This document shows positions 7,779-16,956 of a DNA stretch of 64,000 nucleotides, piece after piece. Source of the DNA: Bacteroidota bacterium (GTDB lineage: Bacteria > Bacteroidota > Bacteroidia > AKYH767-A > JAHEYN01). Position 1 is the stretch's first letter; each line of letters begins with the position of its first letter. Below the pieces are notes generated by a model. The model did no database searches. It was not told where the DNA came from and was given only the letters and a program-made list of their open reading frames with translations. The translations under genes were made by a program, and so were the position numbers. The DNA lies in the NCBI GenBank assembly GCA_023251555.1, contig JAHEYN010000003.1, forward strand, positions 42,914-106,913. The letters are read 5' to 3'.

Positions 7779-8900
7779 ATGAACAAATACATACTGGAAC
7801 CTGACCTGGCCGGCATGATGACCACGGGCAGAGGGCTTTGCGTATCTCTTGTCATTCCGACGCACCGCACTTCCCCTGCCCGGCGCAGTGATGAATTTAC
7901 CGCCGGAAAAATAATTGAGTTTGCAAAAAAGGAATTGTGCGGAAAGTACAGAACCCGGGGAGGAGAAGCCCTGGCTGCAAGAGTGCAGGAGCTCGCAGAA
8001 AAAATAGACTTTGTACACTCTTCGGAAGGGATAGGAATCTTTGTTTCAAAAAACCATGCCAGGCTGGTTAGCTTCCCTTTCCCCGTGAAAAAAAAGTTAG
8101 TGATAGGAGATTCTTTTGAAGTGAGAGACCTGGTTTACAGGGAAAACTTTATGGCGGATTATTATGTGCTTTCGCTCAGTGAAAAAATTGTCCGCCTGTT
8201 CAAGGGGAATGGGCCTTCCCTCCGTGAGATAAAGGACGGGACTTTTCCTGCACGCTACAGGGATACCTATGAATATTCCCGCCCTGCCCGCGGGAGTTCA
8301 GTGAGCAGCTCCCTTAAAGGAGCAGAGAAGGATAAATCGGTGGTCGAAGAAAAAAGACTGCAGGCCTTTTTCCATGAGCTGGACAAGAAACTTTCTGCAT
8401 ATATTAATAGTGCAGTGCCCATGTTGCTGGCGGGTGCCAGGAAAGACAACGGGTACTTTATGAAAGTAAGTGTCCACGGGAAATCAATTATAGGGAAAGT
8501 GGAAGGGAATTTCAACCACGGCAGTACACAGACGCTTGCTGATGCTGCCTGGGTAAGGATGCTGGGATTCCTGAAAAAGAAAGCTTCCTCTGCAGTGGAA
8601 GAAATCAGGGAACAGGATAACGGCAGGAAGGTGTCGTCGGGGATCAGTAATGTGTGGAATGCCGCAACCCAGGGGCGGGGTTTGTCGCTCGTGGTGGAAA
8701 AGAATTTCACCAGGCCTGCATTCCTTGGTGAGGATGGGTTTACACTCCTGATGCATCCACCCCGCGGAAAGCATAAGGTGCTGGCTGATGCCGTAGACGA
8801 TATTATCGAGATTGTTCTTTCAAAGAACGGGACTGTAAAGTTCGTGGACGACGGTGCTCTTGCCGGGCATGAAGGGATTGCTCTCATTAACAGGTATTAG
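7779..8900 (+). CDS. baeRF family 3 protein (eRF1/Pelota-like)
   Basis: Bacterial relative of archaeo-eukaryotic release factor 1, family 3 by its general layout: N-terminal CVSLVIPTHRTSP, middle FVSKNHARLVSFPFPV and DYYVLSLSEKIVRLFKG, then a C-terminal L7Ae/eRF1 domain 3-like part ending in VLSKNGTVKFVDDGALAGHEGIALI (quoted by its flanks: VLSKNGTVKFV, GHEGIAL). The length of 373 residues fits the family. No GGQ motif is visible, so it is unlikely to be a normal release factor. Published genome analysis suggested that such proteins act on ribosomes in stress or hibernation. It lies between DUF2267 and a Usp gene on one transcript. Assignment to the family is good; the role is inferred. Confidence 0.78.
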   Translation: MNKYILEPDLAGMMTTGRGLCVSLVIPTHRTSPARRSDEFTAGKIIEFAKKELCGKYRTRGGEALAARVQELAEKIDFVHSSEGIGIFVSKNHARLVSFPFPVKKKLVIGDSFEVRDLVYRENFMADYYVLSLSEKIVRLFKGNGPSLREIKDGTFPARYRDTYEYSRPARGSSVSSSLKGAEKDKSVVEEKRLQAFFHELDKKLSAYINSAVPMLLAGARKDNGYFMKVSVHGKSIIGKVEGNFNHGSTQTLADAAWVRMLGFLKKKASSAVEEIREQDNGRKVSSGISNVWNAATQGRGLSLVVEKNFTRPAFLGEDGFTLLMHPPRGKHKVLADAVDDIIEIVLSKNGTVKFVDDGALAGHEGIALINRY

Positions 8901-8909
8901 CCGCAAAGC

Positions 8910-9716
8910 ATGAAGAAGATTCTGGTCCCGGTTGACTTTTCCGAGAATTCCGCTGATGCGCTCCGGTATGCAGTTTTCTTGGCCGGAAGAATGAAAGCCG
9001 CATTGCTGCTTATGCATGTCTGTGCCTCAGGTCACGGGGCAGACGAACGTACAGCCTCGGGCAAACTTCAGGCATGGGCCGCAAAGGCAAAGGAGGAGAA
9101 TCCCGGACTTGAAGCCGAAATCCTTCTGAGCACCGGGGAAACAGTAAAGAATATTACCGAAGCGGCTGCAGCAGACCACTGTGAACTTACGGTTACAGGG
9201 ATGCACGGCTCCGGTGGAGTGGGGGATAATCTTTTTGGCAGTACCTCTGCACGGCTTGCTGAACATCTGTCTTGCCCGCTTATTATGGTTCCTGCGGGAT
9301 ACCGCTGTAATGAAGTCGGCAAAATTGTATTCGCAACGGATTACCGTTCCACTGACCTTGATTCAATCCGTTTCATGGTACCGCTTGCGGAAGCTTTCAT
9401 GTCGGATCTGATCATAGTTCATGCTGATGAAGGAGAATACCGTGGAGGGTATGAGCGCAACATGTTGAATGCATTCAGTGCAAAGGTGCGGGAAGCATTT
9501 CCTTATCCCTTGTTGAAGTTCGAATTACTTGAAGGAGGAAATGCAGCTAAAATTCTGAAGGAATACCTTGAGTATACAAAGCCGGCTTTGTTTGCCCTTG
9601 CCTCAAGGAAAAGAACGCCGGCCGAAAAAATTTTTACTTCAAGCCTTACCCGCCGCTTCGATGGGCAAATAAAGGTTCCTCTGCTGGTATTTCATGCAGG
9701 AGCAGCGGCATTGTAG
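8910..9716 (+). CDS. Universal stress protein, two Usp domains
   Basis: Tandem Usp protein of 268 residues. Domain 1 (about 1-132) starts ILVPVDFSENSADALRYA and carries GMHGSGGVGDNLFGS, which fits the ATP-binding pattern G-2x-G-9x-G-S exactly, so ATP binding is expected. Domain 2 (about 140-265) starts IVFATDYRSTDLDSI, but its corresponding loop reads ASRKRTPAEKIFTSS and lacks the glycines, so it is probably not nucleotide binding. Cytoplasmic stress adaptor or regulator. It is the third gene of the DUF2267-baeRF3-Usp operon, 9 bases after baeRF3. Confidence 0.93.
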   Translation: MKKILVPVDFSENSADALRYAVFLAGRMKAALLLMHVCASGHGADERTASGKLQAWAAKAKEENPGLEAEILLSTGETVKNITEAAAADHCELTVTGMHGSGGVGDNLFGSTSARLAEHLSCPLIMVPAGYRCNEVGKIVFATDYRSTDLDSIRFMVPLAEAFMSDLIIVHADEGEYRGGYERNMLNAFSAKVREAFPYPLLKFELLEGGNAAKILKEYLEYTKPALFALASRKRTPAEKIFTSSLTRRFDGQIKVPLLVFHAGAAAL

Positions 9717-9719
9717 CCA

Positions 9720-11000
9720 TTATACAGGCTGCGGTGCTCTCATCACGAATTGGGCAGTGTGCCGGCTTTTCTGTTCAAGCAGTATTTCTTTTCCGGCAGT
9801 GCAGTTGTCAATCGCTGCCTGGGTATAGTGGCGGACAGTAACCAGTTCCATTCCTCTGTTGTACCGCACTTTAAACTGTTTCTGCAAATCCCTGACCAGT
9901 GCGGGAATCCTGGAGCCGTCATCGTCCATGCATACAGAGAAACTCAGGGCGGAGTTCTGCATCACGTTTATCTTTATCCTGTGCAATGCAAAGAGCCGGA
10001 AGATCTCGCTGAGGTTCTCTTCAACGATAAATGAAAAATCTTTGGGCGAGAGTGTGGCAAGAAGCTGCCCCGGCTTGAAGATGAAGCAGGGAACAGTAAG
10101 GGGAAACTCTTCCACGTCAATGAGGGTGCCGGGCTCAGACGGGGAAGCAAAAGATTTTACCCTCAGCGGAATCTTTTTGTTCTGCAGGGGTTTTATTGTT
10201 TTGGGATGTATCACGGTAGCCCCGTAGTATGCCAGTTCTATGGCATCGAAGTACGAAAGCCTGTCAATCTTTACTGCAGCCGGGTAGCGTTTGGGATCTG
10301 CATTAAGGACACCGGGTACATCTTTCCAGATAGTTACCTCTGAAACATCAAGGCAAAAAGCAAATATGGCAGCTGAGTAATCCGATCCTTCTCTCCCAAG
10401 TGTGGTAGTATTGTTTTCCGGGGTGCACCCGGTAAAGCCCTGGGTGACAAGGGTGTTTACTTCAGGGGTAAAGAGGGGAGGAATGATATCCTGCACCCGG
10501 GCCGCCGTAGCCTCCCAGTTGACTTTCGCTTCCCGGTATGTATCATCAGTGCGGATGCAATCCCTTACGTCCACCCAGCGGTTATTTATTCCTGAGGTGC
10601 CGAGGTATGCACTTACAATGGCAGAGGATATAAATTCCCCCACCGGCACTATCTGGTCATAAAGAAAATCATAATTTTTTCCCGGCTTTTCCTCAAGCAC
10701 CCATTCAATCTCGGTGAAAAAATTGTTTACCTGGTCATATACAGGATGGTTCTTGCCCGGGAAAAGATCGTTCATGATCCGGAGATGAAATTGTTTTATC
10801 CCGTGAAGCAATTCCTGCACCTCCCCTTTGCCTGAGCAATATGCATGCAGCAGCACCTCGAGGGTATTGGTGGTTTTTCCCATGGCCGAGATCACCGCTA
10901 ATATTTTTTCTCCGGGATATAAACGGAAAATACCGGCAACATTCCTGACTCCTTCTGCATCTTTCACCGAGGCCCCGCCGAATTTAAAAACCTTTATCAT
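9720..11000 (-). CDS. lysC: Aspartokinase
   Basis: Phosphorylates L-aspartate, the first step to lysine, threonine, methionine and diaminopimelate. The 426-residue protein starts with the amino-acid kinase signature KFGGASVKD, has TTTLGREGSDYSAAI in the catalytic domain and VIHPKTIKPLQ, and ends with about 130 residues of paired ACT domains (around IFRLFALHRIKINVMQNS), the usual feedback-control site. No homoserine dehydrogenase part is present, so it is monofunctional. Its ATG overlaps the stop of the upstream GNAT gene in an ATGA, indicating coupled translation. It is convergent with the Usp gene, only 3 bases apart. Confidence 0.95.
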   Translation of the reverse strand: MIKVFKFGGASVKDAEGVRNVAGIFRLYPGEKILAVISAMGKTTNTLEVLLHAYCSGKGEVQELLHGIKQFHLRIMNDLFPGKNHPVYDQVNNFFTEIEWVLEEKPGKNYDFLYDQIVPVGEFISSAIVSAYLGTSGINNRWVDVRDCIRTDDTYREAKVNWEATAARVQDIIPPLFTPEVNTLVTQGFTGCTPENNTTTLGREGSDYSAAIFAFCLDVSEVTIWKDVPGVLNADPKRYPAAVKIDRLSYFDAIELAYYGATVIHPKTIKPLQNKKIPLRVKSFASPSEPGTLIDVEEFPLTVPCFIFKPGQLLATLSPKDFSFIVEENLSEIFRLFALHRIKINVMQNSALSFSVCMDDDGSRIPALVRDLQKQFKVRYNRGMELVTVRHYTQAAIDNCTAGKEILLEQKSRHTAQFVMRAPQPV

Positions 11001-11482
11001 ACCCTGTGTCTGAATTTTTTAATCCGGTCATGTTCCAGCTTGCAGGTAATCCATTCCCCGTCAAATGAAACTTTGTATTTTTTATAAAAACTGATGGCCG
11101 GGGTGTTCCATTCCAGTACATGCCAGCGGAGCTGCCTGGCCCCGGAGCTGGCTGCAATCTTCAGTAGTCTTTCAAACAACAGCGTACCTGTTCCGCTTCG
11201 CCGTTTCGCCTCAGTGACAATAATATCATCAAGGTATATGTAGCGGCCTTTCCAGGTGGAATAGGCATGGTAAAAAACAGCCGCCCCGGTGATAATGCCT
11301 TTCTCCTCGGCCACAAGAAAATCAAACGCAGGGTTTTCCCGGGAGAAGTCCCGCTTCATGTCCTGCAATGTATTAGTGACCTCCCCGGGAGCCCGCTCAT
11401 ATGCCGCAAGTTCTTTAACAAGCTGCAGCACCCGGGGCAGGTCCCCCGTACGGCCTTTGCGGATGCGGATAGTGTGTTTCAT
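10997..11482 (-). CDS. GNAT-family N-acetyltransferase (SSAT-like)
   Basis: Single-domain acetyl-CoA-dependent acetyltransferase of 161 residues. The order IRIRKGRTGDLPRVLQLV, YLDDIIVTEAKRRSGTGTLL (acetyl-CoA loop R-x-x-G-x-G) and LRWHVLEWNTPAISFYKKY is typical, and the WNTPAISFY segment with a WITCKL end resembles diamine/spermidine acetyltransferases. The substrate cannot be fixed. An ATG at 11524 lies upstream of a promoter box (11497-11504), so the ATG at 11482 is chosen. It is translationally coupled to lysC, which may only reflect shared transcription. Confidence 0.88.
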   Translation of the reverse strand: MKHTIRIRKGRTGDLPRVLQLVKELAAYERAPGEVTNTLQDMKRDFSRENPAFDFLVAEEKGIITGAAVFYHAYSTWKGRYIYLDDIIVTEAKRRSGTGTLLFERLLKIAASSGARQLRWHVLEWNTPAISFYKKYKVSFDGEWITCKLEHDRIKKFRHRV

Positions 11483-11496
11483 CACAAACAGATATC

Positions 11497-11504
11497 CAAA
11501 AGTA
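11497..11504 (-). promoter_or_regulatory. -7 promoter box for GNAT-lysC
   Basis: TACTTTTG on the minus strand, exact TAnnTTTG, 14 bases before the chosen ATG at 11482. It sits inside the longer open frame and so argues against the ATG at 11524. Confidence 0.5.
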
Positions 11505-11584
11505 GGCAATAGAATTTTGCTCACCGTAAAGTAAATACGGATTTCTTTTCCATGCGATTTTCCCTACCTTCACGGGCAAAATTA

Positions 11585-12280
11585 ATGAGTATGAAAAAGT
11601 ACGGGCTGTTCATGGTTTTAAATTGCTGCGCCTTGTTGTCCTTCGCACAGGAACAACCGGCGGATGCAGCGGGGAAGAAACTGGTACCGAAAGACGTTCA
11701 TATCATTATTGATGTCATGAGCGACAACTGGCTGAACTCCCCCGACAGCATCAAAAACAAAGTGCTGAAGTCAAGGGGGGTGAATGTATATGCAATGTAT
11801 GATATCCCGGTTGGTAGCAGTGGCTTCAGCTTTGCGGCAGGCGCAGGAATCAATTCCTATAATGTGAGCAACAATGCGGCTGTTTCCTACATTTCGGATT
11901 CCATGAATAAAGTCACCACCGCTTTTGGTCCTCTCAGCGGCAGTTATAAAAACAATAAGCTGTCAGTAAGCTACCTTGATATTCCCATTGAGCTGCGTTA
12001 TAAAACTCCTGCCGACCGGAGCGGGGGCTGCTTCAAGTTTGCTCTTGAAGGAAAAGCAGGTTATCTTTTTAACAGCCATACCAAGTATGTTACAACTGCT
12101 TCCCGGACCAAAACCTATGACATTATCAATCTTACGCAATATCGCTATGGCGTTGGCCTGCGAATAGGTTACGAATGGTTTGCCCTCACAGGCTTTTATT
12201 CACTTTCTCCCTTGTTTGAAAAAGACAAAGGCCCCGGGGTAATACCTTTTTCTGTGGGCATCTCCATTAATCCATACTGA
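11585..12280 (+). CDS. Outer-membrane beta-barrel protein (PorT-like fold)
   Basis: Secreted protein of about 231 residues with a signal peptide (MKKYGLFMVLNCCALLSFAQ, cleavage after FAQ). The rest is made of alternating strands of the porin-like kind common in Bacteroidota, with pairs such as SYLDIPIELRYKTP and YRYGVGLRIGYEWFALTGFYSLSP, ending in the aromatic-rich FSVGISINPY. The LDIPI/ELRY segment is typical of the 'outer membrane protein beta-barrel' / PorT family. Cargo is unknown. ATGs at 11585 and 11591 are both possible. It precedes the TMTC-like gene by 11 bases and is probably cotranscribed. Confidence 0.75.
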   Translation: MSMKKYGLFMVLNCCALLSFAQEQPADAAGKKLVPKDVHIIIDVMSDNWLNSPDSIKNKVLKSRGVNVYAMYDIPVGSSGFSFAAGAGINSYNVSNNAAVSYISDSMNKVTTAFGPLSGSYKNNKLSVSYLDIPIELRYKTPADRSGGCFKFALEGKAGYLFNSHTKYVTTASRTKTYDIINLTQYRYGVGLRIGYEWFALTGFYSLSPLFEKDKGPGVIPFSVGISINPY

Positions 12281-12291
12281 AGGGCCTCAAG

Positions 12292-14397
12292 ATGTTAAAG
12301 GTGCAGGATAAAACCATTGACCGGTACAAATATGCTATCATTACCGGTGCTGTTTTGCTGGTTTATTTCAAGTCGCTGCTTTTTGGTTTTACCTCTTTTG
12401 ATGACAATGCCCTGATCACCGACCGCCAGGATTTTCTCAGCCATGCATCAAGCATTATCAAAGCTTTTAAGACTGATGTGTTCCTGTCCGGGTCGGATAA
12501 TTTTTACCGCCCTATGCAGACGGTATCATATATCATTGATACGCAGTTGGGCGGAGGGGGGGCACTCATGTATCACCTCAGCAACGTGGTGTTGCACATA
12601 GTGATGTCCTGCCTGCTCTTCATCTTTTTTACCCGCCTTGGCCACAGGAAAGATCTTTCTCTCCTTGCCTGCCTTGTGTTTGCAGTGCATCCAGTGCTCA
12701 CACAGGCGGTGGCATGGCTGCCCGGCCGGGGCGATCTCCTGATGGGGGTGTTTGTCATGCTGTCTTTCTTCTCATTCCAGGATTATATGAAGAAAGAAGA
12801 AACCGGGCCCATGCTGAAACACCTCTTCTTTTTTCTCCTCGCTTTTTACAGCAAAGAGACGGCGATAGCGCTTGTCCCGATTTGCGTCCTGTATCTTTTT
12901 TTTCTCGACAGGAAACGCCTGCGTTCCTTAAACAAAATTCGCCTGGGGGCGGGATGGGGTGCAGTGGCGCTGGTATGGTTTCTTTCAAGGCAGGCTGCAA
13001 TACAGCACGGGGTGCCGTTTTCCTTTACCACCTCTTTCAAATCCATCTTTCTTAATTTTCCTGCGGTAGTGCAATATGCGGGAAAGATTATTTTCCCTTT
13101 TAACCTTTCGGTGATGCCGCTGATAATAGATACCGCTGTAATTCCGGGTGTGCTTGCAATTGCGGGTATGCTTGCCCTTGTCTTGCTTTCAGGGGAGGCC
13201 CGGAGGGGATACCTTCTTACGGGTCTTGCCTGGTTTCTGCTGTTTCTGCTTCCTACCCTGATTCTTCCCGGCGCCAACGGTAAACCTCACTTCTACGAGC
13301 ACAGGCTCTACCTTCCGATGGCAGGGGTTCTCCTCATATTTATGGAAATGAATCCTGTACGCAGGATCAGGAGCGAAATCCCAAAGTCATTGCTTGCTCC
13401 CGGAATTGTGATTCTTTTTTTGACCTTCATCACCATAAAGCACAGCAGGGTTTTCGGCAATCAGGAGCTTTTCATGAAGCAGGCTGTTTCCGATGCGCCT
13501 CATTCTTCACTTGCACACCGTAATCTCGGGATATACTACCAGGCTGAAAACCTGGTGGATAACGCTATTCCTGAATATGTACGTTCCCTTGAACTGAATC
13601 CGAAGGAAAAGGATCTTCACAACAATCTCGGTTGCATCTATATCGGGAAAAACAATTACACATCTGCCGAAACGGAGTTCAGGAAAGAACTTGAAGTGAA
13701 TCCTTCCAATGACCAGCCGTATTACAACCTCGGCATTATGGCTTCAAGGCAGGAGCGCTGGACAGAGGCCGAATCGCTCTGGAGGCAGACTGTTGCGCTG
13801 AATCCCCGTAATATGGACGCCTATAACAGGCTGATTTATTACTACAATAATGCCGGGAGAAAAGAAGATGCAAAGCAATGGTATAACCGCATGGTTGCTG
13901 TGCAAAATAATCAGGCACCTCCTGCTGCGGGTGGCCTGCCTCCCGTTAATCACCAGGAACTGGCACAGGAGCCGAATCGTGCCAATGCCGAACAGGAGCT
14001 GGTAAAAAGGGTCCGGGCAAATCCCATGGATGAGCAGGCGCTGCTTAACCTGGGCATAAGTTACTACAGCCAGGGGAAACTTGATGAAGCCGCAGCTTCA
14101 TGGCGCAGGATCACGGAGATCAATCCTAAAAACCTTGACGCGTACAACAACCTTGCTATTTATTATGCCAGGCAGGGAAAGCCCGGGGACGCGATTGCTG
14201 CTTTTGAAAAGACTATCAATATTAATCCTGAGTATATAAGCGGCTATTATAACCTTGCCCTTTTTTATGCGAGAAACAACAACTCAGCGAAAGCCATGGA
14301 GTATGTCGGGGAATTAAAAAAGAGGCACGTAGGGCCTGAACAGCTTGGAGCCAAAGGCATTAAGGTTGACCCGGCCTTACAAAAATATTTCGAATAG
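12292..14397 (+). CDS. TMTC-like membrane GT-C glycosyltransferase with TPR domain
   Basis: Inner-membrane protein of 701 residues. About ten hydrophobic segments fill residues 15-400, then 7-8 TPR units (about 400-690, e.g. AHRNLGIYYQAENLVDNAI, DAYNNLAIYYARQGKPGDAI). The membrane part carries motifs of GT-C O-mannosyltransferases of the TMTC type: FTSFDDNALI (paired Asp in the first loop), FYRPMQTVSY, HPVLTQAVAWLPGRGDLL, SKETAIAL and FYEHRLYLPMAGV. In animals TMTC enzymes transfer mannose from a lipid carrier to proteins; the bacterial activity is unproved. A Pro/Ala-rich linker (about 535-560) splits the TPR array. A paralog is at 41428-43158. Family resemblance is good, reaction inferred. 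Confidence 0.75.
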   Translation: MLKVQDKTIDRYKYAIITGAVLLVYFKSLLFGFTSFDDNALITDRQDFLSHASSIIKAFKTDVFLSGSDNFYRPMQTVSYIIDTQLGGGGALMYHLSNVVLHIVMSCLLFIFFTRLGHRKDLSLLACLVFAVHPVLTQAVAWLPGRGDLLMGVFVMLSFFSFQDYMKKEETGPMLKHLFFFLLAFYSKETAIALVPICVLYLFFLDRKRLRSLNKIRLGAGWGAVALVWFLSRQAAIQHGVPFSFTTSFKSIFLNFPAVVQYAGKIIFPFNLSVMPLIIDTAVIPGVLAIAGMLALVLLSGEARRGYLLTGLAWFLLFLLPTLILPGANGKPHFYEHRLYLPMAGVLLIFMEMNPVRRIRSEIPKSLLAPGIVILFLTFITIKHSRVFGNQELFMKQAVSDAPHSSLAHRNLGIYYQAENLVDNAIPEYVRSLELNPKEKDLHNNLGCIYIGKNNYTSAETEFRKELEVNPSNDQPYYNLGIMASRQERWTEAESLWRQTVALNPRNMDAYNRLIYYYNNAGRKEDAKQWYNRMVAVQNNQAPPAAGGLPPVNHQELAQEPNRANAEQELVKRVRANPMDEQALLNLGISYYSQGKLDEAAASWRRITEINPKNLDAYNNLAIYYARQGKPGDAIAAFEKTININPEYISGYYNLALFYARNNNSAKAMEYVGELKKRHVGPEQLGAKGIKVDPALQKYFE

Positions 14398-14408
14398 CAG
14401 TTGGGGGC

Positions 14409-16805
14409 TTACCTCGGATTTTCTACAACCAGTTTCTGTACCAGTTCGCCGGCGGAAGAAGAGATTTTCACAAAATAAATTCCGGGCAGAAGGAAGCTGA
14501 TATCAACTTTCGGGTTCACATCTTTCAGATATTCTTTATAAAGACATTCTCCCACGGGGCTCAGCAACTGCAACTCTGCGGGAAGAGAGATGCCCGAAAT
14601 AAAGATATTTTTCCCCGCAGGGTTGGGCGCCACTTTTACCATACGGGAATTGCCGCCTGCAGAGATGCTGATTGTATTCGAATAGGTGTACCGGCCGTCA
14701 TAATCCGCCTCCCTGAGACGGTAGTAACAGGTTCCTGTGAATGAGCTTGTTCCCTTGTCGGCAAAGAAATAATACTGCCCGGAGCCTGCGTTACCTGAAG
14801 CCTTAATCTGCCCTGCTGGAGAAAAAATTCTTCCGTTAAGACTTCTTTCCACGATAAAGTAATCAGTATTAAATTCTTCGCCCGTCACCCACTCAAGGAC
14901 ATTGCCGTTTTCTGTATGGCGGCCGGTGAACGAAATCATCCTCAGGGGCAGTGCCGGTGGTGGCGTTGAACACACCACGGTGGTTGTGGTGGCAGCGTCA
15001 GCCCCGGTTGTGGCAGGGGCTATTGTATTCGTGCCTATGCCTCCCGCAGGAATAATATCTGAAAATGTAATGTAGTTGTATGTGGTGGTGCCTGCTGTGG
15101 CAGAGCTGGTGGTGAGTGTACCGACCGCAGCTTCATTGCAGCCGGTGTTCCCATTCCCGTCAGACTTAGTCATAAACAGGTCATAGTTACCCGCCCCGGC
15201 GGAGAAAGTGTACCCCATGGTCACAAGTCCGCCATCAGCTGTGGGCTGCACAACGGCAGGCCGCTCGTCGTTATATCCTCCGTATGTTTTAGACCACAGG
15301 GCAGTTCCCGCATTATCGGTACGAACGAGCAGCGTGTTAATTGTAGGGGATCCCGGTGAACCGAAAGATCTTGTACTGCCAACAATGGCATATCCCCCGT
15401 CGGTGGTCTGGGTGGCAAAGCCGCCATTTTCTATCGTGGTTCCTCCGTATGCATAAGCCCATTGCTTGGTGCCATTGGCAGAGACTTTCAGGAGGTAGAA
15501 CTCATCGCCGCTTCCGAAGGTATAGGTTTCCCCGCCGAGAATGTATCCGCCGTCGGTAGTCTGTTTCACAGAATAGCTGAGTTCCCAGTTGGTTCCTCCG
15601 TAAGCGTTAGTCCATTGTATGTTCCCCGAAGCGTCTGTTTTCATGAGAAACAGGTCATAGCCGGCATTGACTGTAAGTCCGCTTACAGTCTGCCCTGCGA
15701 CAATGTATCCGCCGTCGGTGGTCTGTTGTACGGCAAAGGCATCATCCAGGCCCGAAGCAGGTGTTGCATCCTGGGTGTCATAGGTTTTTTCCCAGGATAC
15801 CGCCCCGGTGCTGCTCACCTTGGCAAGGTAGATATCCATGGAGTTGGCGGGCAGGCTGTAGGTGTGTCCCGCCACGATACAGCCGCCGTCGGCCGTTTTT
15901 GCGACAGCCTGGAGATAGTCTTCGAAATCCGTTCCTCCGAAAACTACCGCCCACTGGTAGGCCCCGGTGGCGTTGGCTTTCACGAGAAATCCATCAGCAG
16001 CTCCCGAAGGGCCCCCGTTGTATGTGTATGAATACCCGGCCATAACATAACCCCCGTCGTTAGTCTGGTCTAAAGCAAGCGCCCAGTCAATATCAGGTCC
16101 CCCGTATGCTTTGGACCAGCTGATGGCGCCATCGCTGGCGGTCTTGGTAAGATAATAACCATAGCCCGACTCATAGGTGTTGGAGGTGCCGAGTATGATG
16201 TAACCACCGTCAGTAGTTTGTTTCCCGAACCCGCCTTCTTCAGTGTTCATGCCGCCGAACACATTCTGGAATCCACCTGTGGAGGGAGATGTCGGACAAG
16301 CCGTAAAAGTAAGGTTTCCGAATCCGGAAGCGTGCTGGTCCCATCCCGCCGTAAGATTTTTCACTTTTACCGTGTTGGCAGGGAAAGCAGGATTGTAAAC
16401 TCCTGCGGCAGGATTCATCACATTGTTGATAATGATCGTGAAAGCTGCGCTGGAAGCTATAAACGGGCAGGCGAAGCCGGGAACGTTGAAAGTGAGTACA
16501 GTGCCTGCCTTGGTAACGGCCCCGAAGGCAGTACCGTTGACAGAACCTGTCACATAACCGAAAGTGGTTCCTGCCGGAAAGGTAATGGAAACGGTTCCTC
16601 CGTTGCCGCTGGCACAGGAAAAACCCCGGATAGCTGCATTGGCATTGGCGTTATTGGTGAGGCTGAAAGTGTAGGTGGCATATACGCAGCCACCCAGGTT
16701 GCTTACAGCAACAGAGTTTGCGGCCCAGTCGTAGTTGGTCTGGGCGTGCAGGCTTGTTCCAACGGCGAGGGAGAAGCCAATCAACAGGTGCAGTATTTTT
16801 TTCAT
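14409..16805 (-). CDS. Secreted T9SS protein with seven TDGG repeats (predicted beta-propeller)
   Basis: Exported protein of 798 residues: signal peptide 1-21, a beta-rich domain (about 25-165) of the DUF11/adhesin-like type, then seven repeats of about 50-60 residues, each with a TxDGGY/C/L core followed by G-x-T and a later K-x-x-x-x-G-x-x-W (QTTDGGYIILG, QTNDGGYVMAG, KTADGGCIVAG and so on). Seven units suggest a seven-bladed propeller. After a hinge the last ~85 residues are a T9SS type A sorting domain (VKVAPNPAGKNIFISG ... LPGIYFVKISSS). It should reach the cell surface or medium via T9SS. It is convergent with the TMTC-like gene. Ligand or enzyme activity not visible. Confidence 0.85.
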   Translation of the reverse strand: MKKILHLLIGFSLAVGTSLHAQTNYDWAANSVAVSNLGGCVYATYTFSLTNNANANAAIRGFSCASGNGGTVSITFPAGTTFGYVTGSVNGTAFGAVTKAGTVLTFNVPGFACPFIASSAAFTIIINNVMNPAAGVYNPAFPANTVKVKNLTAGWDQHASGFGNLTFTACPTSPSTGGFQNVFGGMNTEEGGFGKQTTDGGYIILGTSNTYESGYGYYLTKTASDGAISWSKAYGGPDIDWALALDQTNDGGYVMAGYSYTYNGGPSGAADGFLVKANATGAYQWAVVFGGTDFEDYLQAVAKTADGGCIVAGHTYSLPANSMDIYLAKVSSTGAVSWEKTYDTQDATPASGLDDAFAVQQTTDGGYIVAGQTVSGLTVNAGYDLFLMKTDASGNIQWTNAYGGTNWELSYSVKQTTDGGYILGGETYTFGSGDEFYLLKVSANGTKQWAYAYGGTTIENGGFATQTTDGGYAIVGSTRSFGSPGSPTINTLLVRTDNAGTALWSKTYGGYNDERPAVVQPTADGGLVTMGYTFSAGAGNYDLFMTKSDGNGNTGCNEAAVGTLTTSSATAGTTTYNYITFSDIIPAGGIGTNTIAPATTGADAATTTTVVCSTPPPALPLRMISFTGRHTENGNVLEWVTGEEFNTDYFIVERSLNGRIFSPAGQIKASGNAGSGQYYFFADKGTSSFTGTCYYRLREADYDGRYTYSNTISISAGGNSRMVKVAPNPAGKNIFISGISLPAELQLLSPVGECLYKEYLKDVNPKVDISFLLPGIYFVKISSSAGELVQKLVVENPR

Positions 16806-16956
16806 TGGATGGTGGTATAAATATGCTGCAAATTACATCAAACAAGGTTGCTGCCAAAAGCTAACCGGTCTTATTCTTTGAAACCATTGCTTATTTTAAA
16901 TTCGAAAAAATAAATTATTTTTACAAAAACGAAGTAATAACCTCTTTATTCTTTAT

